Assembly: GCA_014360745.1 (NCBI GenBank)
Contig: JACIWY010000214.1
Location: 1-6,439, forward strand
DNA: 6,439 bases
From: Chloroflexota bacterium
Lineage (GTDB): Bacteria > Chloroflexota > Anaerolineae > UBA1429
Reading direction: 5' to 3'
The position numbers were made by a program, and so were the translations under genes. Below the pieces are notes generated by a model. That model was not told where the DNA came from and made no database searches. It saw only the letters and a list, made by a program, of their open reading frames with translations. Below are positions 1 through 6,390 of this stretch, one piece after another. Each line of letters starts with the position of its first letter. Position 1 is the first letter of the stretch.

Positions 1-258
1 AACATTGAACGGCAAATAAGCGAGTTCGTGCGCGAGACCTTCTTCTTTTATAAAAGAAAGAAGGAAATAGATCCAGATACGTCCTTTTTGGAAGAAGGAA
101 TTGTGGACTCCACCGGCATTCTTGAGCTGGTGCTCTTTCTCGAGACGAAGCTCGGTGTCGATGTCGCCGATGAGGATGTGGTGCCCGAGAACTTTGATTC
201 CATCCGTGGGCTCGTCGCCTACGTGCATCGCAAGCTTGGTATACCCCTATGTGCTTGA
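1..258 (+). CDS. Acyl carrier protein, 5' end outside window
   Basis: This is a small phosphopantetheine carrier that would hold an acyl or aminoacyl group as a thioester in the cytoplasm. The frame is open from base 1 (N-I-E-R-Q-I-S-E-F-V...) and ends at TGA 256-258, giving 85 visible residues, close to a complete 85-90 residue carrier. The attachment site is the motif VDSTG, with the modified Ser encoded at 109-111. It is followed by a helix II-like stretch (ILELVLFLETKLG) and the VPENFDSI segment, typical of stand-alone carriers next to AMP-ligases. A GTG at 28-30 could be read as a start, but the residues before it (RQISEFV) match helix I of this family, so the true start is probably just upstream of the window. 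The ligase gene 63 bases downstream is the likely loading enzyme. Family assignment is firm; the cargo is unknown. Confidence 0.9.
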   Translation, partial: NIERQISEFVRETFFFYKRKKEIDPDTSFLEEGIVDSTGILELVLFLETKLGVDVADEDVVPENFDSIRGLVAYVHRKLGIPLCA

Positions 259-311
259 GTATGTTCCTCATTCGCCCAGGCCCAAGTTCTGTGACGCCGT
301 ATCGTCAATCT

Positions 312-317
312 GGGGTG
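312..317 (+). promoter_or_regulatory. Weak ribosome binding site of the ligase gene
   Basis: GGGGTG ends four bases before the ATG at 322. It is only a partial Shine-Dalgarno match. The start is fixed mainly by the in-frame TGA at 292-294: no other ATG, GTG or TTG lies between that stop and 322, and the next Met is residue 35, inside the conserved N-terminal domain. Confidence 0.4.
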
Positions 318-321
318 TGAC

Positions 322-1872
322 ATGCTGGTTCGAGATTTCCTTGAACAGTCTGCATCCAAGTTCGGCTCCAAGGTCGCGCTGGTCTTTGAAGACCAACGTC
401 TCACCTATGAGCAAATCGACGCCATGGCCAATCGCCTGGCCAACGCTCTGATCGCCGCCGGCGTTCGGCGCGGCGACAGAGTAGCCATTTATCTGGGCAA
501 CTCCGTGGAGGCGGTGGTCAGTATCTTTGCCGCACTGAAGGCGAATGGCGTCTTTGTGGTCATCAACCCCACCACCAAAGAGGATAAACTCGCCTTTGTA
601 CTCAACAATTGCCAAGCGCGCGCCCTCATCGGCCATGCGCGCCTGGCAAGCATCCTGCATCAAGTCTGCCCCCAGGTACCCAGCCTGGCCTATCTGTTAT
701 TGGTCGATGGCGAAGAGAACCAAGGCGATTTCGGCCTTGCCGCCCAAGCCTACGAAGCTGTGCAGATGGAATACCCTTCAACCCGGCCGGCAAGGCGCTG
801 CATCGACATCGATTTAGCTGCCCTCATTTATACATCGGGTAGCACGGGGTTCCCAAAGGGGGTCATGTCCACCCATCTGAATATGATCACGGCGGCGACA
901 TCGATCACCAGCTATCTGGAAAACGTGCCTGAAGATATTATCATCAATGTGCTTCCGTTATCTTTTGACTATGGCCTATATCAAGTTCTTATGGCCTTTA
1001 TGGTGGGGGCAACCCTTGTGTTGGAAAGAGGGTTCGTTTATCCGCACGCGATCCTGCGGCGAATTGCCGCCGAGCGGGTCACGGGGTTCCCGATTGTGCC
1101 CACGATCTCTGCCATGCTCCTTCAACTCCAAGGAGTGGGGCATTACGATTGCTCCAGCCTGCGTTACATCACCAACACCGGAGCTGCCTTGCCGGTCAGC
1201 CATATCAGGCGCCTCCAGGAGCTCTTTCCCTGGGTGACCTTGTACTCCATGTACGGCCTCACAGAGTGCAAACGGGTATCCTATCTCCCGCCGGCCGAGC
1301 TCGCCCGGCGCCCCGATTCGGTCGGCATCGCGATCCCCAATACAGAAGTGTGGATCGAGAACGAACAAGGGGAACGCGTCGGGCCGGGCGAGATAGGCGA
1401 GTTGGTGGTTCGCGGCTCGCACGTTACGCGCGGCTATTGGCAAAATCCGGAAGAGACCGCCAAGATGTTCAAACCGGGCCCATTGCCCGGCGAATTCGTC
1501 TTACATACCGGCGATCTTTTCAGAATGGACGAGGAGGGTTTCCTATATTTTGTGGCACGCAAAGATGACATCATCAAATCTCGCGGCGAGAAGGTGAGTC
1601 CCAAGGAGATCGAGAATGTCCTTTACACGATGCCCGAGGTCCTCGAAGCCGCGGTCGTCGGCGTGCCTGATCCTGTTTTGGGCGAGGCCATCAAAGCCAT
1701 CGTGGTGCCCATGAGAGAAGGGGCGCTGACCGAGCGAGAGGTCATCGCCCATTGTAAAAGACATCTCGAAGACTATATGGTTCCCAGCCTGGTCGAAATC
1801 CGCCGCGAGCTACCCAAGACCAGTTCGGGCAAGATCCGCAAAACCGCTCTGCGTGACGAGGCATTGAGCTAA
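322..1872 (+). CDS. AMP-forming acyl/aminoacyl-ACP (CoA) ligase
   Basis: This ANL-superfamily enzyme (516 aa, normal length) would adenylate a carboxylic acid with ATP and pass it to a thiol, probably the phosphopantetheine of the adjacent ACP. The core motifs are present in order: the P-loop YTSGSTGFPKG (170-180), the A4 region LPLSFDYG (211-218), YGLTE (311-315), TGD (396-398), the hinge region RKDDIIKSRGEKVSP (413-427) and the C-terminal catalytic Lys504 in PKTSSGKIRK. All expected catalytic residues are intact. Asp216 falls where NRPS adenylation domains and DltA carry the Asp that binds the substrate amino group, so an amino acid substrate is plausible; this is inference from motif alignment by eye. 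The protein resembles ligases found with ACPs in exosortase/polysaccharide loci. Its TAA stop shares one base with the next start codon, indicating translational coupling to the asparagine synthase. The family is certain; the substrate is not. Confidence 0.93.
   Translation: MLVRDFLEQSASKFGSKVALVFEDQRLTYEQIDAMANRLANALIAAGVRRGDRVAIYLGNSVEAVVSIFAALKANGVFVVINPTTKEDKLAFVLNNCQARALIGHARLASILHQVCPQVPSLAYLLLVDGEENQGDFGLAAQAYEAVQMEYPSTRPARRCIDIDLAALIYTSGSTGFPKGVMSTHLNMITAATSITSYLENVPEDIIINVLPLSFDYGLYQVLMAFMVGATLVLERGFVYPHAILRRIAAERVTGFPIVPTISAMLLQLQGVGHYDCSSLRYITNTGAALPVSHIRRLQELFPWVTLYSMYGLTECKRVSYLPPAELARRPDSVGIAIPNTEVWIENEQGERVGPGEIGELVVRGSHVTRGYWQNPEETAKMFKPGPLPGEFVLHTGDLFRMDEEGFLYFVARKDDIIKSRGEKVSPKEIENVLYTMPEVLEAAVVGVPDPVLGEAIKAIVVPMREGALTEREVIAHCKRHLEDYMVPSLVEIRRELPKTSSGKIRKTALRDEALS
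1858..1861 (+). promoter_or_regulatory. Ribosome binding site of the asparagine synthase gene, inside the ligase gene
   Basis: GAGG lies ten bases before the ATG at 1872, within the last codons of the ligase gene. Together with the TAATG stop/start overlap (1870-1874) it suggests reinitiation by ribosomes that finish the ligase. Confidence 0.45.
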
Positions 1873-3887
1873 TGTGCGGTATCGCCGGCAAGTTGAATCT
1901 AGCGCCCCAGGTGCCCCCTTCCCCTGCGGAAATGGCCCAAATGCTCGGCACGCTCCAGCACCGGGGGCCCGACGAATTCGGCATCTATGTGGATGACCAC
2001 GTAGGGCTGGCTAACGCGCGCTTGAGCATTATCGATCTGGAGAGCGGCCAGCAGCCCATCTCCAACGAAGACGCGACCATCTGGACCGTCTTTAACGGCG
2101 AAATCTTTAACTATGTAGAGTTGCGCGCCGAGCTAGAACGGAAAGGCCATCGTTTCTACACCAAAACCGACACAGAGGTCATCGTCCATCTCTATGAGGA
2201 GCAAGGCCCGCGATTCGTGAGCGCCTTGAACGGACAATTCGCCATCGCTCTCTGGGACAGCCGCCGGCGAGAGCTCCTTTTAGCCCGCGACCGCCTGGGC
2301 ATCCGGCCCCTTTACTATGTAACCATCGGCAATCGCTTGCTCTTTGCTTCGGAAGTCAAGGCCTTGCTAACCGATGCGGAGATGTCCCCCTCTATCGACC
2401 CGATCTCTCTGGCCCAGGTGTTCACCTTTTGGACGACGCTATCCCCTCGTTCTATATTCAGCGATATTTTGGCCCTTCCACCCGGCCACCTATTGCGGGT
2501 CAGAGAGGATCGCTTGATATGCGAGCAGTATTGGGCGCTGGATTCGATCGCTTGGGAAAGCGCCGACCTCGCCTTGGAGGATGCCGCGGAAGAGCTGCGC
2601 GCCTTGCTCATCGACGCCACCCGCTTGCGTCTGCGCGCCGACGTGCCGGTGGGCGCTTATCTGAGCGGTGGTTTGGATTCGTCAACCATTGTCACCCTCA
2701 CCAAGAGTTATACAAAGCGCTCTCTGCGCACTTTTGGCATCGGTTTCAGCAACGCGGCTTTTGACGAAAGCTCCTACCAAGCTGAAATGGTCGCCTTCCT
2801 GGGCACCGAACATAGCCAAATCGTTTGCACCTCAGCGGATATCCTGAGCGTCTTCCCTGCGGTAATATGGCACACGGAGATGCCCCTGTTGCGCACCTCT
2901 CCGGCGCCCATGTTCCTTCTTTCCAAGCTCGTACACGAGCATGGCATCAAGGTGGTGCTCACCGGCGAAGGAGCGGACGAAATCTTGGCCGGCTACAACC
3001 TCTTTAAGGAAGCCAAGATCCGGCGTTTCTGGGCCCGACAGCCGCGGTCGACCTTGCGCCCCAGGCTGCTGCGCCGGATTTATTCCTATCTTCCCGATCT
3101 AGCTCGCCAGAGCGAAGCTTACCTAAAAGCCTTCTTCAGCTATGAGCTGGAAGAGGTCGACGATCCGCTCTATTCGCACCGCCTGCGCTGGCGCAACACC
3201 CGGCGCTGCCAGCGTTTTCTCTCTCCTGAGCTGCAGCGCGCCATGGAGAGCTATGATCCCTTGAGCGATCTGCTCGAGACACTGCCCTCGGCTTTCGCGT
3301 CATGGCCTCCCCTGGCCCAAGCCCAATATCTGGAAAGCACCATTTTCATGTCCGAATATCTGCTCTCCTCTCAAGGGGATCGCATGACCATGGCGCACGC
3401 CGTGGAGGGCCGTTACCCTTTCCTGGATCACCGCGTCGTCGAATTTTGCGCCCGCCTTCCCGCACATTACAAGTTACGCGCACTGGAGGAGAAATTCCTG
3501 CTCAAGCGCGCTATGGCCGATCTATTGCCCGCCCATGTCTTGCAAAGGCCCAAGACGCCCTATCGAGCTCCCATCTCGACTTGTTTCGCCCAAGAGTTGC
3601 CGGAGCCCATTCTCGAAGCACTGACGCCCAAAGCAATCCGCCAAGCCGGCTATTTCGAAGCCGAGTCGGGAGAGCGGCTCTTGAACAAGTGTCGGCAAGG
3701 GGGGCTGGGCGAAACGGATGCCATGGCATTGGTAGGCATCCTGTCCGTACAATTGCTCCACCAGCTCTTTATCGAGGGGCATTGGTCGGCCCCTCTGCGC
3801 TCATTGGACCCATGCCATATCTTGGACCGTCGAGCGGCGCCGGCCATCCCTCAGAAGGCCGAAGGGGTCTATAGCGAGAGATTTTAA
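1872..3887 (+). CDS. asnB: Glutamine-hydrolysing asparagine synthase family amidotransferase
   Basis: This two-domain cytoplasmic enzyme hydrolyses glutamine and uses the ammonia to amidate an AMP-activated carboxylate. The N-terminal class II glutaminase starts with the nucleophile Cys2 (MCGIAG), exposed after Met removal, which fixes the start. Glutamine-binding residues are visible: Arg50 in RLSIID, NGEIFNY at 75-81 and Asp100 in KTDTE. The C-terminal synthetase domain has the PP-loop SGGLDSS (265-271), GEGADEI (365-371) followed by GY (374-375), and GDRMTMAHAVEGRYPFLDH (502-520). No catalytic residue seems lost. At 671 aa it is longer than E. coli AsnB (554) and near the longer B. subtilis types, with a non-conserved tail after about residue 640. 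It may simply make asparagine, but its place between a carrier-ligase pair and a WbpG-like protein suggests a specialised substrate. Homologues in O-antigen loci (WbpS, WbmE) amidate uronic acids. Confidence 0.93.
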   Translation: MCGIAGKLNLAPQVPPSPAEMAQMLGTLQHRGPDEFGIYVDDHVGLANARLSIIDLESGQQPISNEDATIWTVFNGEIFNYVELRAELERKGHRFYTKTDTEVIVHLYEEQGPRFVSALNGQFAIALWDSRRRELLLARDRLGIRPLYYVTIGNRLLFASEVKALLTDAEMSPSIDPISLAQVFTFWTTLSPRSIFSDILALPPGHLLRVREDRLICEQYWALDSIAWESADLALEDAAEELRALLIDATRLRLRADVPVGAYLSGGLDSSTIVTLTKSYTKRSLRTFGIGFSNAAFDESSYQAEMVAFLGTEHSQIVCTSADILSVFPAVIWHTEMPLLRTSPAPMFLLSKLVHEHGIKVVLTGEGADEILAGYNLFKEAKIRRFWARQPRSTLRPRLLRRIYSYLPDLARQSEAYLKAFFSYELEEVDDPLYSHRLRWRNTRRCQRFLSPELQRAMESYDPLSDLLETLPSAFASWPPLAQAQYLESTIFMSEYLLSSQGDRMTMAHAVEGRYPFLDHRVVEFCARLPAHYKLRALEEKFLLKRAMADLLPAHVLQRPKTPYRAPISTCFAQELPEPILEALTPKAIRQAGYFEAESGERLLNKCRQGGLGETDAMALVGILSVQLLHQLFIEGHWSAPLRSLDPCHILDRRAAPAIPQKAEGVYSERF

Positions 3888-3890
3888 ACG

Positions 3891-3895
3891 AGGAG
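3891..3895 (+). promoter_or_regulatory. Strong ribosome binding site of the PP-loop gene
   Basis: AGGAG lies five bases before the ATG at 3901, inside the 13-base gap after the asparagine synthase stop. This supports the chosen start and reading of both genes from one transcript. Confidence 0.7.
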
Positions 3896-3900
3896 CGATC

Positions 3901-4899
3901 ATGCGAAGATGCTCCCTATGTGTGCTGCCGGAGACCTTTCCCGGCGCATACTTCGACGACGAAGGGCTTTGCGCCTACTGTCGCCAACACAAAAACCGCC
4001 AGGGCTGGATCCAGAATCAGCGGGCAGCTATGCGCGCACGCTTTGACTCCCTGGTGCAGGATATTCGCGGCCAAAATGTGTACGATTGCCTCGTCGCCTG
4101 GAGCGGGGGTAAAGATAGCACTTACACCTTGTTCATGCTCCGCGAGAGCTATCGGCTTAACGTTCTGGCCGTGACGTTCGACAACGGCTTTATCTCGCCG
4201 GCCGCTTGGGAGAATATGGAAAGGATGTCCGAGAGGTTAGGAGTCGATCACCTCATCGTTCGGCCGCGCTTTGATCTGCTGCGACAGATCTTTGCCACGG
4301 CTGCCCAAGACGCCTCCTTGTACTCGGAAAAAGCCCTGACGCGCGCGAGCGCCATATGCAACGCTTGCATGAGCCTTGCCAAAGGGGTGATGCTGCGCAC
4401 CGCACTGGAGAAACACATCCCACTGATCGCGTACGGTTGGTCGCCGGGGCAATCGCCCATCACTTCGGCGATCTATAAACGCACACCCGAGATGGCCCAA
4501 GCGATGGCAAAAACGCTCATGGAACCCCTGCAGAGGATCGCCGGCGAGGCCGTGCGCCCTTATTTTCCCCAAGAGAGAGAATGGTCAGGAGCTGAGGCCG
4601 TACCCTATGATGTATCGCCGCTCGCCTTTTGGGACTATGCGGAGGCGCACATACGCGAGAGCATCCGTGCGCTGGGCTGGCGCGATCCGGCGGATACAGA
4701 TCCTAACTCCACTAACTGCCTGCTGAACAGCTTGGCCAATGTCGTGCACATGCAGCAAAAGGGCTACCATCCTTACGCGCTGGAATTGAGCGCCCTGGTG
4801 CGAGAGGGATATTTGGATCGTGAGGAAGCGTTAAGGCGGCTGGGAATAGCTCAAGATTCCCAAGTCGTCGAGCAGGTAAGGAACAAACTCGGGCTATAA
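3901..4899 (+). CDS. PP-loop ATP pyrophosphatase, WbpG/PseA N-acetyl sugar amidotransferase-like
   Basis: This 332-residue cytoplasmic protein belongs to the adenine nucleotide alpha-hydrolase (PP-loop) group that adenylates an amide or carbonyl oxygen before a nitrogen or sulfur nucleophile replaces it. The N-terminus carries a four-Cys probable zinc site (Cys4, Cys7, Cys24, Cys27) in the pattern RRCSLCVLPETFP...LCAYC, as in WbpG/WbuX/PseA proteins. The PP-loop SGGKDST (68-74) follows YDCLVAW, and a second CxxC pair (Cys153, Cys156 in ICNACMS) sits mid-protein, with IPLIAYGWSPGQ at about 173-184. WbpG/PseA relatives convert an N-acetyl sugar to an acetamidino sugar, usually fed by HisH/HisF-like partners, none of which is seen here. 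The adjacent glutaminase-bearing AsnB homologue is a possible ammonia source, which is speculative. A tRNA-thiolase-like (TtcA/Ctu1) role is less likely given the neighbours. The superfamily is firm; the substrate is unknown. Confidence 0.83.
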   Translation: MRRCSLCVLPETFPGAYFDDEGLCAYCRQHKNRQGWIQNQRAAMRARFDSLVQDIRGQNVYDCLVAWSGGKDSTYTLFMLRESYRLNVLAVTFDNGFISPAAWENMERMSERLGVDHLIVRPRFDLLRQIFATAAQDASLYSEKALTRASAICNACMSLAKGVMLRTALEKHIPLIAYGWSPGQSPITSAIYKRTPEMAQAMAKTLMEPLQRIAGEAVRPYFPQEREWSGAEAVPYDVSPLAFWDYAEAHIRESIRALGWRDPADTDPNSTNCLLNSLANVVHMQQKGYHPYALELSALVREGYLDREEALRRLGIAQDSQVVEQVRNKLGL

Positions 4900-4966
4900 A
4901 TAGAATGATGGTTGCAGGGCTAATCATCCTCTCTATATCGAAAGGGTAGTTCTAGTTCGCTTATCC

Positions 4967-4971
4967 AGGAG
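4967..4971 (+). promoter_or_regulatory. Ribosome binding site of the exported SGNH-like gene
   Basis: AGGAG lies six bases before the ATG at 4978. It supports this start, which places the twin-arginine motif at residues 6-12. The 78-base gap before the gene shows no clear hairpin terminator, so it may still be read from the upstream operon. Confidence 0.7.
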
Positions 4972-4977
4972 TCGCAC

Positions 4978-6390
4978 ATGTCCATAAAACTCAGCAGACG
5001 CGGCCTGTTCAAGGCCGCTGCACTGACCATAACGGGCCTCCTTTTCGGCCGGGGCGCGGCGATAGGCTCCATTCGCACCTATATCCTGGCCCGTGGCGCG
5101 AGCATGCCCGTTCACTTGCCTTTCGTCAAAGGGGGCAACTCGCCTTGGGACACTCCCACCTTCACGCCCTCACCCAAGATGTCCTCTACACCTACCCCGT
5201 CGATGACGCACACAAACGCACCTACCAGGACAGCAACGCCCACGAGGACGGATACCCCCACGGTAACGCAACAGCCGACGCAGACCCAAACCGTAACGCC
5301 CATCGGCACGTCTGCCCCCCAGACGAACACGCCTACGTCAACTGCGTCGCCGAGCCGGACCGCATCGGCGACGCCTACCAACACGCCAACAGCAAGCCGG
5401 ACATTTACCCACACGCCTACCAGGACCGGCACACCAACGCCCACCGCCACATCAACCCAGACCCTAACCTCGCCCCCTAGCAGCACGCCGACGGCAAGCA
5501 CGACCCCAACCCGGACCTCAACCTCGACGCCCACCAATACTCCGACGGCAAGCCGGACCCCTACCTGCACGCCTACAAATACTAATACTAATACGCCGAC
5601 GGCAACGAGCACACCCACGGTGACGAATACCCCTACAGGTACGGTGTCCTCAATCGTGGTTGATCACACCTGCGTGAATGCCGATCAGATCCCACAAGCC
5701 TATCTGGATCAGGCCAGGCAGTTGGACGTCCTCTTTGCCCACCAGTCGGTCGGGGGCAACATCATGGAGGGCATCGCCGACCTGCAGAGTCAGAACTGGA
5801 CCCGTTATCATATCGATGTCGCCTACAACGAACCGGCGAGCTGGCACGATACCCACGACGGCATCGGCCACAGGACCGACGGCTTTTGCTGCAACTTCCA
5901 GCCAGAGCGCAAGGTGAGCGGTTTCGACAACCTCATCCGCAGCGTGGGGTTTGGCCAGAAGGTCGACGTGGCCTTTATGAAGTTCTGCTACGTGGATTTC
6001 ATCTGCCGCGACTGGTGGGGGCAGATTCCCGCCCAAGAGGTTTGGGAGACCTATCGCCAGGCGATGGAGGCGCTCGAGGCGGACTATCCCAACGTCACCT
6101 TCGTCTGGTGGACGGCGCCTTTACATAGCTACTATTGCAACGATGAAAAGGCGCTCTATAACGGTCTTATCCGCAACTACTGTATCGCCAACGGCAAAGT
6201 TCTCTTTGACCTTGCCGCCATCGAATCACACGATCCGGAGGGGAACCCTGTTCTGGACGGAAGCGGTTATGAGGCTCTTTATACTGGCTATACTACCGAC
6301 GGTGGCCATCTCAACGAGGTGGGCCGGCAGCGGGTTGCCCGCGCCCTATGGTGGCTTTTAGCCGCTATTTGTGGTTGGCAAGCGAGTTGA
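4978..6390 (+). CDS. Tat-exported SGNH/GDSL-like hydrolase with Thr/Pro-rich stalk
   Basis: This 470-residue exported protein has three parts. Residues 1 to about 40 form a Tat signal: SRRGLFKAA (6-14) fits the twin-arginine consensus SRRxFLK and is followed by a hydrophobic stretch (AALTITGLLFG). A short PVHLPFVKGG segment (44-53) leads into a Thr/Pro/Ser-rich stalk (about 59-222), likely disordered and possibly O-glycosylated. The C-terminal domain (about 225-470) looks SGNH-like: DVLFAHQSVGGN (250-261) offers Ser257 as nucleophile in place of the GDSL block, and DGGHLNEVGR (441-450) gives the DxxH pair Asp441 and His444. Eight Cys residues in this domain could form disulfides outside the membrane. 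SGNH enzymes are esterases or O-acyltransferases, often acting on polysaccharides, so it may trim or decorate the polymer made with the upstream genes. Location beyond the membrane is well supported; catalytic activity and substrate are inferred. Confidence 0.82.
   Translation: MSIKLSRRGLFKAAALTITGLLFGRGAAIGSIRTYILARGASMPVHLPFVKGGNSPWDTPTFTPSPKMSSTPTPSMTHTNAPTRTATPTRTDTPTVTQQPTQTQTVTPIGTSAPQTNTPTSTASPSRTASATPTNTPTASRTFTHTPTRTGTPTPTATSTQTLTSPPSSTPTASTTPTRTSTSTPTNTPTASRTPTCTPTNTNTNTPTATSTPTVTNTPTGTVSSIVVDHTCVNADQIPQAYLDQARQLDVLFAHQSVGGNIMEGIADLQSQNWTRYHIDVAYNEPASWHDTHDGIGHRTDGFCCNFQPERKVSGFDNLIRSVGFGQKVDVAFMKFCYVDFICRDWWGQIPAQEVWETYRQAMEALEADYPNVTFVWWTAPLHSYYCNDEKALYNGLIRNYCIANGKVLFDLAAIESHDPEGNPVLDGSGYEALYTGYTTDGGHLNEVGRQRVARALWWLLAAICGWQAS
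5359..5628 (+). repeat. Internal duplication in the stalk, 52-residue period
   Basis: Residues 128-165 align without gaps to residues 180-217, offset by 52 residues (156 bases); counted by eye, 27 of 38 positions are identical. The best core, PTNTPTASRT, is encoded at 5374-5403 and 5530-5559; its two copies differ at six of 30 bases, all at third codon positions. Weaker similarity extends about 11 residues further upstream of each copy. This looks like an old duplication, though a composition-driven match cannot be fully excluded. Confidence 0.55.
5578..5595 (+). repeat. Short hexanucleotide repeat (aatact, three units)
   Basis: AATACT AATACT AATACG encodes N-T-N-T-N-T (residues 201-206). 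It is AT-rich against its surroundings and in frame, so gain or loss of a unit would keep the reading frame. The first two units are perfect, which suggests recent slippage. Confidence 0.6.

Larger units (their letters stand above)
5152..5643 (+). repeat. Low-complexity Thr/Pro-rich stalk-coding region
   Basis: About 164 codons (residues 59-222) are dominated by Thr, Pro and Ser in T-P-T-x-T patterns. The coding strand is strongly C/A-rich with few T, which opens long spurious frames on both strands. It is degenerate rather than a perfect tandem repeat. Such stalks are common in secreted Chloroflexota proteins and hold a catalytic domain away from the membrane or wall. Confidence 0.85.

Noticed and set aside
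260..319. Short open frame starting ATG in the gap between the ACP and ligase genes
   Set aside because: It has nineteen codons, no ribosome binding site of its own and no recognisable content. The 63-base gap holds nothing else I can support.
976..1443. Minus-strand open frame of 155 codons opposite the ligase
   Set aside because: The ligase reading on the other strand has all its conserved motifs; this frame shows no recognisable domain and is explained by GC-rich codon structure.
4905..4927. Possible terminator: ATGAT and ATCAT inverted pair after the PP-loop gene
   Set aside because: The stem is only 5 bp, AT-rich, with a 13-base loop and no T-run, so it is not a credible intrinsic terminator.
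4912..4939. Possible promoter: TTGCAG, 16 bases, TATATC before the exported protein gene
   Set aside because: It matches only three of six and four of six consensus bases, too weak in a 78-base gap to annotate as a promoter.
5145..5480. Plus-strand frame of 111 codons rich in His, Asn, Asp and Ala in the stalk region
   Set aside because: It is a shifted-frame reading of the low-complexity stalk, lacks its own ribosome binding site and lies wholly inside the exported protein gene.
5112..5618. Long minus-strand open frame rich in Val and Gly (168 codons)
   Set aside because: It is the mirror of the Thr/Pro codons of the stalk (ACG/ACC and CCN read backwards as Val/Gly). It has no independent domain and sits opposite a well-supported gene.
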